Assembly: GCA_023548195.1 (NCBI GenBank) | Contig: JAJHZJ010000220.1 | Span: 3,375,870 to 3,439,869 of the forward strand | From: Bettongia penicillata ogilbyi | Taxonomy: Eukaryota > Chordata > Mammalia > Diprotodontia > Potoroidae | Direction of reading: 5' to 3' | Length of the DNA: 64,000 nucleotides | Shown: positions 1 to 10,559 of the stretch, piece after piece | How the letters are laid out: the number at the start of each line of letters is the position of its first letter | Numbering within the stretch: position 1 is the first letter of the stretch | The notes under the pieces: model-generated | Database searches by the model: none | The model's input: only the letters and a program-made list of their open reading frames with translations | What the model was told of the DNA's origin: nothing | Program-made: the position numbers and the translations under genes

Positions 1-237
1 AGTTTGAAAGTTGTACTGGATATGTGAGTAAACAAAAAAAAAATTAGTTGTATTGTAAATAATCATGGTTACAGAGAGGCCCAAGGCAAAAATCCAGAAG
101 TTCTAAAACATGTTACCAGCAAAACGTCACAGAAAAAAAGAAAAACATAACTTGGGCAAAAGTTCAACTCATCACAGTGTCTATCACATAGTAAGTGATA
201 TTTAAAATGTCACTGTTGTTACTAATAATATAAATAT
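1..237. other. Unassigned AT-rich sequence
   Basis: I see no repeat head, coding pattern or RNA signature here; it is the left flank of the first SINE. Confidence 0.4.
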
Positions 238-445
238 AAAGTGGCACAGTGGATAGAACACTTGGCTTGCAATCATCAAGACATCTTCTTGAGTTCAGAT
301 CTGGTATCACACACTTGCTAGTTGTATGACCCTGGACATATCACTTAAACCAATTCGTCTGTTTCTCCATCTGTAAAATGAGCTTGAAAAGGAAATGACA
401 GACCGAATAGAGTCATGGAGAATTGGACACAACTGAAAAAAATTA
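238..445 (+). mobile_element. Mar1-type SINE
   Basis: It has a tRNA-like head (cagtggatagaacacttggc, then gttcagatctgg resembling a B box), a CORE-like middle (tgaccctggacatatcactt, tctgtaaaatgagct) and the RTE-like tail ggacacaactgaaaaaaatt. These three parts in this order define Mar1, a marsupial SINE thought to be mobilised by an RTE-type LINE. It is a diverged, inactive copy. Confidence 0.8.
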
Positions 446-844
446 ACTGTATTCTTGGTGGTGATGAATACCAGCAACTGTAGAGAAAAGGCAAGAAGTT
501 ATACAAACATGGTGCAGATTTTCAGAGACAGAAGTAAGGACAGAGGCGTATCACCAGTGCAAAGTGATAGCTTTGGGAATCAAAATACTGTATGTGAGTA
601 GCAATATTGAGTCAGACCATAGAGAAAAGCAAAAGAGGAAATACCAACTAAATTTGCAAATGAGAATGATTGGAGGAAGATTCAAGATCTGAAAAAATAA
701 AAGTGATAATTTCCCCAAAAGACATACTGCTCTTTCTTTGCTTGACAATCTTCATGTCATTTTAAAATTTAGGTGTTGAGCTATGACACATTTATCTACA
801 ATGTGATTCACTAAGAGTTGATAAGTCTTTCATGGAAAATTAAT
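446..844. other. Unassigned AT-rich sequence
   Basis: A 65-codon open frame on the minus strand (551-748) is low-complexity and hydrophobic with no recognisable domain. I see no repeat or gene. Confidence 0.4.
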
Positions 845-1105
845 ATAGTGAAAAGTATTTCTGACTAGGGAATTAGGAGATCTGAATTGTACTCCTGGCT
901 TTGCTAATAATATCTACATAAGCTCAGAAAAACCAGTCAATCAAGTATGGTGTGGAAAGAACACCAGTTTAGGCACTGGTTCTTTCATTCATCATCATTA
1001 AAGTACGGAAAAAATCTCTGAGCCTTAGACTTCTTGATTTTAAAGTAAGGTTAGTAATGCTTATGCCGCCTCTTCCTCATAGGATTGTTTTGGAAAAAGG
1101 GGTTT
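845..1105 (+). mobile_element. MIR-like SINE relic
   Basis: Weak MIR-type landmarks appear in order: 'gatctgaattgtactcctggct', then 'tctgagccttagacttc', then 'cctcataggattgttttgg'. The copy is degraded and could be two pieces. Confidence 0.4.
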
Positions 1106-1429
1106 GTGATTCCCAAAGCATGCATTTTAATGAGTCATTAACATTAATGAGGAAATGTGTTTGTATTTTTGTGTATATGTTGCTATAAATGTAATCTTGA
1201 GCTCTGAAAATGTAATATTAACCACATCAGAGGAATGATTTGGACATATCAATTAAGAAAAAAAATATTTGAAATATTAAAATGTACCTTAACTTTTTAA
1301 AATACTTCCCTCCAGTATATTCAGCTTTTCATCCTTCATTTTGTTCAGAATCTTCTTAGAACCCTTGCACTTTCCTAATCTAGAGCATAGTACCTGCACA
1401 GAATAGGTAGCAATACAATAATAATTTTA

Positions 1430-1640
1430 TAATGCTTTAAATTTACAAATTACTTTACAAATATATTATTTGATCCTCACATCAGTTCTTAAAGGTAAGT
1501 ACTGTTATTGTCCTTATTTCACAAATGAAGAAACTGAAGCAAACAGAGGTTAAGTGACTTGTCCAAATTACCACAGCCAGAAATTGTCTGAGGATGAATT
1601 TGAACTCGTCATTCTTTATCTAAGTATACTTCTCCCACCT
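1430..1640 (-). mobile_element. MIR-family CORE-SINE
   Basis: Reversed MIR landmarks are clear: 'tttacaaattactttacaaa' and 'tttgatcctcacatcagttc', then 'gaagaaactgaagcaaacag', 'gttaagtgacttgtccaaat' and 'tgaatttgaactc'. This is a nearly complete old copy, including the 3' end and core. Confidence 0.75.
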
Positions 1641-1689
1641 ACTTGTAGGTAACAGATAAATTTCTGTTGGATTGAATTGGATAGACTAG

Positions 1690-1825
1690 AATTCAGGACA
1701 GCAGAATTTCAATCTTGTCTTTGTCCTTAGGAAGTCCTTTCATCTCTCTAGGTCTCAGTTTCCTCATTTGTAAAATACTGAATTTGGATTACATGAATTC
1801 TAAGTTCCTTTCTGCCTCCTGAGTC
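1690..1825 (+). mobile_element. MIR-like SINE fragment
   Basis: The core reads 'aggtctcagtttcctcattt' followed by 'gtaaaatactgaatttggat' and 'taagttcctttctgcctcc', the usual MIR3-type continuation. The head is degraded. Confidence 0.5.
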
Positions 1826-2934
1826 AAAGTGAAGTTAAATGTGTTTTGGAAAAGGTTCAAAAGATGTGTAATACCATATGATTTCTCAGCTGAGAGACTA
1901 TGCTTTGTAAGGTGATTACTCACTTTTTCAGCTTCATTTGCAGACTGTCATTCTCCACATTCTGTTAAGAAGAGAAAAAGCAGCTGTACCATTGAGAGGT
2001 AAGTGTGTATCTCACACTGAATTTAATATCTGTTAGTCATATGAGCTGAAAGTTAGGGAGGATTGTCCTCCCTCCAGCTGTTTTAATGGAACACATCATA
2101 GGCATTGCAACAAAAGTCAGAAATCTCTTCAGGAAGTATCCTGTCATAACTGGACTCAATGAGCCATAGGTCAGCAGGCAACAGCTCGGTGTCAACTGTA
2201 CAAAGCATTTCAATTCTTAGCAAATGAAACGCTCCATTTTGCTGGAGTAGAAATAGAAAGCATAAGTTTGTGAGTATGCTGGTTTTATTAAAAAAAAATT
2301 GCAAGTTCCCTTACCCTTTGTAGTATTGCTTAATTTAATAAACTGACTTTTAAATATCCAATTAGGCAGTATTTAGGTCAAGAAATATCTATTGAATTTT
2401 TTTGGAAGTTAAATTCACATGAAATGCCCGATTTATTTCCCAAGACAGCAGAATAATAATTGGTTCTGTCTCATATGTGTACCTTGAAGTTTTTTGTTTT
2501 TTGTTTTTTTTTTTTTACTGTGCCATTACTGGCCTGAATTAAGCCTGATTCACAAGAAGATTTTATTAAAAATTGCTTGTTGATTTTCAGAGAAAATCCT
2601 GAGAAAAAATTTAAACCAAATTAAAAATAAAAATGTGATTGGCTAATTAAATGATCCCTCTCTAAGAATACTATAGCCTTTAATTTAAAAAGAGATTATA
2701 CTAATAATAGTTTTTGTTTGAATAATTAGTTATGAAAAAGAGAAAGATTAAGGGACTAAAATAAATGACTTGTGAGGTCCCTTCCGTCTCTAACTCTCTG
2801 TTCATATGAGGCATCAAGATCCTAGAAACCATCCCAGAAAATGCAAAGTAGTAAGGGAGGGAAGTAATAAACAAGTTGGGAGAACAGAAAGAATTCATAT
2901 AGAAGGTAGTGTTTGTGTTATACAATGAAGGAAA
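1826..2934. other. Unassigned sequence with a T-tract
   Basis: No repeat or gene is recognised. There is a T-rich run near 2490-2516. Three short minus-strand frames (2083-2304, 2701-2925 and neighbours) show no domain. Confidence 0.35.
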
Positions 2935-3345
2935 TGAATGCTTCTATGAGGTAGAGCTGAGAAGGGAGTCCGTTATAGGAATGAGCAATGACTGAGCAGT
3001 GCAAATTCATATCAATTTCAAAGAGGAAGTGGGGGAAGAAAGAAAGACAAGAACACAGATAGAGAGACAGATGACTTCTGTGTACAGTAAGAAGTCAAGT
3101 TTAGGCCTGTGTTGTGAAAGGACTTAAAAGTCAGGAATAGTAATCCATATCTTTATTGCAGAAGAAATTCAGAGTCCCTGACATGTATTGAATGAATGGG
3201 AAAATGACATGATGAGAGCTTTTACTTAAAGGAAATAACTTTGGCAGTTATGTAGTAGATGAAGAATAGTGAAACAGGTAAGGAAACTTGAGACCAAGAG
3301 AACAATTGGGGAAGCTATTACAAAAACCTTATACCATAATAGGAT
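2935..3345 (+). mobile_element. Old interspersed repeat, family not named
   Basis: The phrases 'aaaggacttaaaagtcagga', 'tgggaaaatgacatgatgag' and 'gaacaattggggaagctatt' follow the order of a common ancient mammalian repeat that I recognise by text but cannot name with confidence. A related 5' part seems present at 47890-48290 and perhaps 15540-15655. Confidence 0.35.
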
Positions 3346-3354
3346 AGGTGTCCA

Positions 3355-3419
3355 TCTCTCTGTCTCTCTATTTCTCACTGTCTGTCTGTCTGTCTCTGTC
3401 TCTCCCTCTCCTCCCCACC

Positions 3420-3510
<91 letters not shown>

Positions 3511-3514
3511 TCTC
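3355..3514. repeat. (CT)n microsatellite
   Basis: A pure CT run fills about 3422-3506, preceded by an imperfect CTGT/CTCT tract from 3355. It sits at the 5' edge of the composite repeat at 3515-3990. The serine-leucine and arginine-glutamate open frames across it are translations of the microsatellite. Confidence 0.95.
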
Positions 3515-3990
3515 AACCAGATCTTAAACCCATTCCATTCTGGAGCTCATAGTTTGGACCACAATATGTTCTCACCCAAGTTCCATTTAATGGCTATATT
3601 TTGGGCTCTCCTGGCTCAGAGTGAATGTCAGTAGTAACTGTTTCTCTTTTGACCAGCAACTTTGAGGGTCTTTCCCTCTCAGTATGATTTTTGTTTCTGT
3701 TGATTGAATTAAAAGGGCCATCCCTTGACTCTCTTCTTAAAGAGGCCTATTCAATTAATGGGCCTTACCTCCCTCAAAGTGAGAACCTGAAAAGGCCTTA
3801 GCCTACAATGGGCAGGTCTCCCATTGCATTCTGAGCCAGATCTGTCCACTGGACCCAGATGACTCTGGAGGATAAAATGAGATTGGCGACCTTGCATAGC
3901 TCTCCCTCACTCAAATCAAAGTCAACTCTGAGTCATGTCATCATTTTCCTGATGTCATAGTACCCTTTGAAAATGGATAAACACAATGGT
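3515..3990 (+). mobile_element. Composite marsupial repeat, copy 1
   Basis: This copy is collinear with 58536-59064. Shared landmarks include 'ggctatattttgggctctcc', 'aaaggggcc'-like and 'cctgaaaaggccttagccta' blocks, then 'caggtctcccattgc' and the terminal 'ctccctcactcaaatcaaag' with 'cctgatgtcatagtaccctt'. The last ~150 bp are also shared with the tRNA-headed SINEs at 15957, 21005 and 36605, so they probably come from a common LINE (RTE-like) 3' end. I infer the 3' end of a non-LTR element or a long non-autonomous derivative. The A-box-like SINE head is absent. Confidence 0.6.
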
Positions 3991-5404
3991 TTAAGAAAAA
4001 CACACGGATCCACATATACATATTATTTGGGATAAACAAAAAGTCTTTCTAGGATAATCCTATTCAAGTGTAGAAACAGTCACTTTTTGGTAAGACTCTA
4101 GAAAACCTCCGGAGCTATCCAAAGTTCTGGTCCTACTCATCACAGGAGAAAAGTCTGAATTTGAAACTGTTTGCAGAACAATAGTTTTATCACTCTTCTA
4201 AAGTAACATAACACACATTAGGCTATCCAGGCAAACAATTTGGGTTTCTTTCAGTACTTTGAGGGTATTTGGAAGTAAAAATATCTCATTGGTACCTTAA
4301 CATACTAGAAACCCTGTGATTTTTTTAGGCATAGTTTTTTATATATAGTCTGTAAAAAAAAGGGAATGCCAGCTAATCTTAATGGAATCCTCACATTTAG
4401 TAATTAATGATATTGTAATTGAATATGAAATATACAAGGAATGCTATGGTACTTCTGAAATATTGCTATTATTACCTTCTAGAAAAAGGCAAGAAGCTAG
4501 CGTGCAATTGTAGCATATCATATTTTACTAAATATATTCTGTTTTACAGAATTTAAACATGTAGTAATCAATTAAAATTCCTTATTTTTAGTAGTGATAA
4601 TTTCAATTTAATCAAATTTCAGTATTTAATTTTAAAATAAATAAGCAACAATAACTGATTTACCATAAATAATACCTTAATGTATGACTTAGCTGTCATA
4701 GCAAAAGACTAGGCAATAATATCTCTCTATTAGAAGGGGATATAGAGCAAGCACTAATCTGTTGGATAGAGCAGAGGAAATAAATAAACAAGTTGGAGGG
4801 AGAATGAGTGGAAAGGGAAGGTTCCATTAGTTTTCTCTGATACACTTCTTAAATAGGGTACACAGAACTTGAACAATGAATTTTTTTTTGCCATAGGGAG
4901 GACCTAAAAATTGTACTTTATTCATTTTGCTTCTTATTGAACATCTGCTAGGAAAATCATGAGTAAAGTAGATTTACCTTGTATTCAGTAGCTCAAGAAA
5001 TGGATGGGGTGGCTTGGCTACACCAGATCTAATCAAATTAAATAAAATTGTGAGGGGAATAAATGGTTATGAGAATAGTAGATTCAGTTTGTCTCTTACT
5101 CTGGTAAGGACCCTTATTTTGAAACATCAGGAGTCTCTGTAAACTTGATAAAAACCACTATTATTTGTATTCATTACCTCAATTTGATCTTATTGACAAT
5201 TCGATGATGGAGAAATTGCAAGGGTTTTTCATTCCCAATTAATACCAAAGTTTAGAGATTGAATTGAGTTGCCCAAAGCTCCATGGGTATGTGTTGTTCT
5301 GGGAGACTCAGTTCCCTTTGAACTCTTAAGATTCTGTGAATCAGTGATTTTGAGCCTTTATTGTAAGGAGCCCCAAAGAAAATTTATAGTGGAAGATGAA
5401 TTAT
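3991..5404. other. Unassigned AT-rich sequence
   Basis: I recognise nothing strong. The stretch near 5250-5345 has a faint reversed MIR-like phrase (gaattgagttgcccaaagct). There is no coding pattern. Confidence 0.35.
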
Positions 5405-5637
5405 CTGGTATTAAGTGATGCTAATATACACTCATATGTATATTCTATATGCACATTGTTTCATATGTTTATGTATTTATGTGCAATGTATATCAACACA
5501 CATATGTATGGTCTATAACATGTATAATATAAACATCTGTGAGTTTCTGCTTATATAGGTATGTATGTGTTACATAATTGAATATAAATATTCATATACA
5601 TAGGAATATGTGCATAGAAAGATATGTATATGTACAC
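5405..5637. repeat. Imperfect TATG/TACA low-complexity tract
   Basis: Repeated atatgtat, catatgta and atacata words mark an old, interrupted AT-rich microsatellite. Confidence 0.7.
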
Positions 5638-5895
5638 AGCTAATATTTCCTTGATGTTCCCTATGTTCCAGTCACTGGGCTATGTATTTTACAGTTACTA
5701 TTTCATTTTATTCTCATAACAGAACTGGGATGTAGGTAATAATATTATCCCTATTTTATAGATGAGAAAACTGAGACAAACAGAGGTTTACCCAGAAACT
5801 TGCCCTGAGTCACACAGCTAGTTAAATGTCTGAGGTCAAATTTGAACTCAAGATTTCTTGACTCCAACTCTCGTGCTCTATCCTCTGTGTCATCT
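5638..5895 (-). mobile_element. MIR-family SINE, near full length
   Basis: Read on the minus strand it has a tRNA-like head (gacacagaggatagagcacg, then gagttcaaatttgacctcag), 'cagctgtgtgact'-type core text, 'cctcagttttctcatctat'-like core and a 3' end in 'tactgtaaaatacatagc'. It is among the best preserved MIR-type copies in the window. Confidence 0.8.
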
Positions 5896-5939
5896 TATTT
5901 GAGATGTAGTTGGTTTCTCAGAAAATTCAGTACATATTT

Positions 5940-6235
5940 GTGCATCTATCCATAGATAAATATAGAGAAATGTATCTATATACATACACACATATATCTA
6001 CACACATACATACATGTATATCTACATATATAACATTTATATAGTGCTTACTATATGGCTGTTAAATCCTGTAGCTTGGAATATAGGTAAGCATATGCAT
6101 ATGTGTGTAGATTTAGACATATATGTATGAACATATATATTTGCATATACATGAATGCATTATGTAGTTATGTACTTAAGTGTGTATATATGTGCATGTG
6201 TACATGTGTATATGTGTATATACATGTGTGTGTTT
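5940..6235. repeat. Imperfect TA/CA/TATG tract
   Basis: Alternating atatata, cacacata and tatgtg words run through this interval, ending in tgtgtgtg near 6223-6232. Confidence 0.7.
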
Positions 6236-7049
6236 CTAATAAAATTTCTTTCCTTCCTATCATGTGTTGAACACTAAAACTGGTGTTTAACTCGCATCTC
6301 CCTGATCTGAGCTTACTGGTATACTATAATAACATTTCATTATTTTTCCCTAGGTATATGTCAAGAAAATATTTAGCTTTCATTTTTACCAGATTTTGAG
6401 TTCAAATTTTTTTCTCCCTCTCTATCCTTCCCTCTTCTGAACATGGTAGGAAGCTTAAAATAGCTCATATATAATATCATGTAAAAGTATTTCCATATTA
6501 GTCACAGTTGTGAAAGAAGAAACAAATTAAAAGGAAAAAAAAAGATGAAAAACCTCAAGTATGTAAAAAATATGTTTCAATCTGCATTCAAAGTCTATCA
6601 TTTCTTTATCTGGACATGGATAGCATTTTCTCTTGTGAGTCATTTGTACTATCTTGAATGATGTACTTTCATACATAAAGACACAATGTTGCTGATTCTG
6701 TGTATAATGTTTTTCTAGTTCTGCTCATTTCACTTTACAAAAGTCTGTACTAGTCTTTCCAGGTTTTTCAGAAATCTGAATTCATTATTTCTTATTGTCC
6801 AATAGTAGTCCATTGCATGTATACATCAGATCTTGTTCAACCATTCCTCAATTGATGGGCTGCCCTTCAATTTTCATTATTTTGCCACCACAAAAAGGGC
6901 ACCTTTAAATAATTTTATGTATGTAGGTTATTTTTTTTCTTTTTCATGATACAGAGTTACTAGAGGTATTTGGTATTGCTATACATAGTGTATACATAGT
7001 TTGTTTGCCCTGTGGGCATAGTTCCTAATTTCTCTCCAGATTCAGTTCA

Positions 7050-7600
7050 CAACTCCATTAACAATGTATTGGTGTCCCCATTTTCTGTAATCCTCTCCAG
7101 CATTTATCATTTTCCTTTTCTTTTATATTAGTCAATCTGATGGGTGTGAGATGGCACTACACAGTTGTTGTAATTTGCATATCTCTAATTAAAAGTGATT
7201 TAGAGCACTTTCATATGCCTATAGGTAGAATTGATTTCTCCATTTGAAAACTGCCTGTTCATGTACTTTGATTTTTTATCACTTCAAGATTGACTTGCAT
7301 TCTCATCAATTTGACTCAGTTCTCTATGTAGTTGAGGAATGAGGCCTTTATCACAGACACTTACTGTAAAGATTGTTTCCTCCCTTTTTACTTTTCTTCT
7401 TATCTTGCTTCATTGGTTTTATTTTTACTTTTTTAAAATTTAATTAGAAACAAAATTGTCCATTTTACATTTTCTAATGCTCCCTATATCTTGTTTGACA
7501 TGAATTCTTCTTCTCTCCATAGATTTGACAGGAATCTTATTCCTAGCTCTTCTGATTTGCTTATGATGTCAGTCTCTATGTTTGAATCATCCCAAAGGTC
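7050..7600 (-). pseudogene. L1 ORF2 C-terminal remnant
   Basis: The stretch parallels 23220-23800 of the better preserved L1: 'ccctgtgggcatagttccta', 'cagttcacaactccattaac', 'gtattggtgtcccc' and 'ctctaattaaaagtgattta' recur in the same order. It corresponds to the Cys-rich C-terminal region of ORF2p. No open frame longer than about 60 codons survives. Confidence 0.7.
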
Positions 7601-7624
7601 TATCATAACTTACTTCTCTAATAT

Positions 7625-8048
7625 TCTATTTACCTCCTTAGTTTCTCATTTATGTTTTGATTGGATTTACCAAATTTCAAGAGGGGACAGTTGATGTCCT
7701 CTGCTAACATGGTTTGCTAGAAACTTCTTTTTATAACTCACTTAACATCTTTAAGAATTTGGATGTAAGACCATGTGATAAATTGGTTTTGTATTGATAT
7801 TGTATCTTTGTCTATGGTATCTATTGGTAACATGTAGTTCCTTCCTTATATCTTTTACCTGGGTTTATTTTTGCTTTGCTTTGGCTGAAATTGGATTGCT
7901 ACTTTTTGTTTGTTTGTTTGTTTTTTGCTTCATCTTAAGCATAATTGATTTTGCTCTAGACTTTTACCTTTACTCTCTGTGTATTCACTCTGCTAACCAC
8001 TTCGTTTTTATGGAAGAGTTCATCCCTTTCACATTCACGATTATGGTT
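7625..8048 (-). pseudogene. L1 ORF2 endonuclease remnant
   Basis: It matches the endonuclease half of the L1 at 26180-26640 by order of landmarks: 'ttaagaatttggatgtaaga', 'tttgctttggctgaaattgg' and 'atggaagagttcatcccttt'. It is separated from the C-terminal part by a large internal deletion. It contains one of two near-identical 36-bp repeats (7694-7729). Confidence 0.6.
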
Positions 8049-8591
8049 CCACGTGTATATTTCTCTCTAATCTATTATTCCTCCTGGCTGTCCTCTTTCT
8101 CCTTTCATTCATTTCCACCTCACCAGGGTTTTGTATCTGTCTACCACCTCCCCTGATCTGCCCTCCCTTTTGTCAGAACCCACAGTACCCCTTTATTTGA
8201 TCTTCACCCAAATTACTTCCATATTGGGTAAGATAGATTTCAATATTCATCTGATTCTGTATGATTCCCTTTTTGAGCTAATACTGATGAGAGTAAGGTT
8301 CAAGTGATGTTTATAGTCTCCTCTCCCTTCTTTGTGTCCCCTACTTGTTTTATTTTTCCCTGAATAAATTACCTTTAGTTTTGCAGGGTGATTCTTGCTT
8401 ATAGTCCCAGATCCTTTGTCTTCCATAATATCAAGTTCTATGATCTCTACTCCTTTAAAGAAGCAGCTGCCAAGTCCTATGTAATCCTACTTGTGACTCT
8501 CCTATGCTTGAATTTTTTCTTTCTGTCAATTTTCTGTCAACTTTTTCCCTGCCAAGAAACTTCTGAAATTTTCGTACAATATTCCTCACTG

Positions 8592-8629
8592 CGTGTGCAT
8601 GTGTGTTTGTGTGTGTGTGTGTGTGTGTG
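8592..8629. repeat. (TG)n microsatellite
   Basis: An imperfect then pure TG run inside the ORF1/spacer part of the old L1. Confidence 0.9.
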
Positions 8630-8729
8630 CTCTTTGGGAGGTGGAGGAGAATCTCTTTCCTGAGGGGATTCGTGATTTCTTTCGATATCTATTTCGCCCC
8701 CTGATTTCAGGACACCAGGGTCGTTTTCC

Positions 8730-9411
8730 TTGATAATTTATTGAAAGATTTTGAGCAGCTTCTCCTTTTGGTTATAGCTTTCATATGAAATGATTCTGAT
8801 ATTGCCTCTCCTGGATCTATTTTCCCAGTGAGTTGTTTCTTTCCCATGAGGTGTTGTAGATTTTCTTCCATTTTTCACTGCTTTGAATTTGATTTATTCT
8901 TGGTGTCTTATGGAATGATTAGCTTGCCCTTGCCCAATTTTTGGTTTTAAGGTGTTTTCATCAATTAGCCTTTGCACTTTATTTTCCATTTGGCTAATGG
9001 TATGATTTAAGGAGATGTTTTCTTCAGTAGATTTTTAGATCTCCTTTTCATTTGGGCAATTCTACTTTTTAAGCAGTTTTCCAGATTTTGACTCTTTTTG
9101 GTTCATGTCCTCCGCTAACATGGTTTGCTAGAAACTTCTTCTTGCATTTTCTTGCATCATTCTCATTTCTTTTTGCAGTTTTTCTTCTACCTCTCTTGCA
9201 TGATTATTAAACTCCTTTTTGAGCTTTTCCATGAGTTTTTTTGGGACTTGAAATCACTTCCCAATTTTTCTTCAGTGTTTTGCCCATAGGTGTTTTGGCA
9301 TTGCTGTCTTCTTCCAAATTTATGTCATAGTCCTCTTTTTTTTTAACATAAACCTTTTTATGGTCAGTTTATTCTTTGTTGGTCACCTTTTCTTGGGGGA
9401 ATTGGATTTCC
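8730..9411 (-). pseudogene. L1 ORF1 remnant (coiled-coil part)
   Basis: On the minus strand this reads as a degraded coiled-coil ORF1p: reversed landmarks 'tcctggatctattttcccag', 'ttcttgcatcattctcattt', 'tttttcttctacctctcttg' and 'actcctttttgagcttttcc' equal the ORF1 landmarks of the HAL1 at 19070-19500 read backward. ORF1p is the RNA-binding trimeric chaperone of L1. ORF1 resumes at 9736-9835 and 10290-10560 after two insertions. Confidence 0.65.
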
Positions 9412-9735
9412 TTTCTTTTATTTTTAAAAATTATTTAGTATTTTAATTTTCCATACTTACATGAAAAATAATTTTTATGTTTCTTTTTAAACTTTGAGCC
9501 CCAAATTCTCTTCCTTTTTACCTTCCTATCTCCCACCCATTAAGAAGTCAAGCAACTTGATATAGGTTATACCTATGTAGTCATGCAAAGTATTTCCATA
9601 TAAGTCATGTTGAGAAAGAAAGCATAGACAAAAAACTGAGGAAAAATAAATCGAAAAAGCTATGTTTTAATCTGTATTAGAACATCATCTTCTATTTCTC
9701 TGGGAATGGATAACATTTTTTATCATAAGTCTTGG
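9412..9735 (-). mobile_element. Truncated L1 3' end nested in older L1
   Basis: Reversed L1 3'-UTR landmarks appear: T/A-rich tail, 'aaactttgagccccaaattc', 'gtagtcatgcaaagtatttc' and 'tctctgggaatggataacat'. It interrupts ORF1 text that resumes after 9735, so it inserted later. Confidence 0.6.
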
Positions 9736-9835
9736 CCAATTCTGCTTTTTAAAGATTTCTTCTCCTCATTGGTTATTTAAACCTCTCTATAATTGTCCTA
9801 GTCTGCTTTCAAGGTGTTATTTTCTTCAGTTTATG

Positions 9836-9866
9836 AGTGTGTATGTGTGTGTGCATGTGTGTGTCC
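9836..9866. repeat. Short TG-rich tract
   Basis: tgtgtatgtgtgtgtgcatgtgtgtgt lies at the junction between ORF1 text and the next L1 insert. Confidence 0.7.
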
Positions 9867-9867
9867 C

Positions 9868-10290
9868 TTGCCAGGTTGATGAATAATTTATTTTTTACTT
9901 TTTTTCTTTTCTCCCACTTAGTAGATTCTTTCCAATTACATGTAAAGAGAGTGTTCAGCATTCACTTTCATAGAATTTTGAGCCCCATAATTTTTCTTCC
10001 TCATTTCCCTCCTTACTGGCCATGATGACATATGTAGGCTATACATGTAAAATCCTATTAGAAATATTTCGACATTAGTCATGTTGTGAAGGAGGAATCA
10101 CAACAAAAGGGGGAAAACATAAGAAAGAAAAAAGAAAGAAAATAGAATGCTTTGATCTGTATTCATAGTTCTTTCTCTGGATGTGGATAGCATTTTTTTC
10201 CATTAAAAATCTTTTGTCATTGTATTTCTGAGAAGAATTAAGTCTATCAAGACTAGTCATCTCATAGTATTGCTGTTATTGTGTACAATG
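9868..10290 (-). mobile_element. Second truncated L1 3' end nested in older L1
   Basis: Reversed 3'-UTR landmarks: 'ttccaattacatgtaaagag', 'gaattttgagccccataatt', 'attagtcatgttgtgaagga', 'ttctttctctggatgtggat'. It is a different subfamily copy from the one at 9412-9735. ORF1 text of the host L1 continues beyond 10290. Confidence 0.65.
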
Positions 10291-10559
10291 TTCTCTTGGT
10301 TTTTCATATTTTTTCTTGCATCACTGCTATTTATTTTCCTCTGTCTCTCTTATTTGATTTTCAAAATCCTTTATGATCATCTCCAGGCCTAACATCAATT
10401 CATATTTTTCTTGGATGCTTTGGATAAAGTAGCATTAACTTTGTTATGTTCTAAATGTATGTTTTGATTTTTCTTGTCACCATAGTGACTTTCTTCAGTC
10501 AGAGTTTGCTTTTTCTGTTATTTGCCCACATCCCCCCCACCCCATTACTTGACTATTAA

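Noticed and set aside
3226..3634. Ser-Leu and Arg-Glu repeat frames on both strands
   Set aside because: They are translations of the CT microsatellite and its flanks, with no start context or domain.
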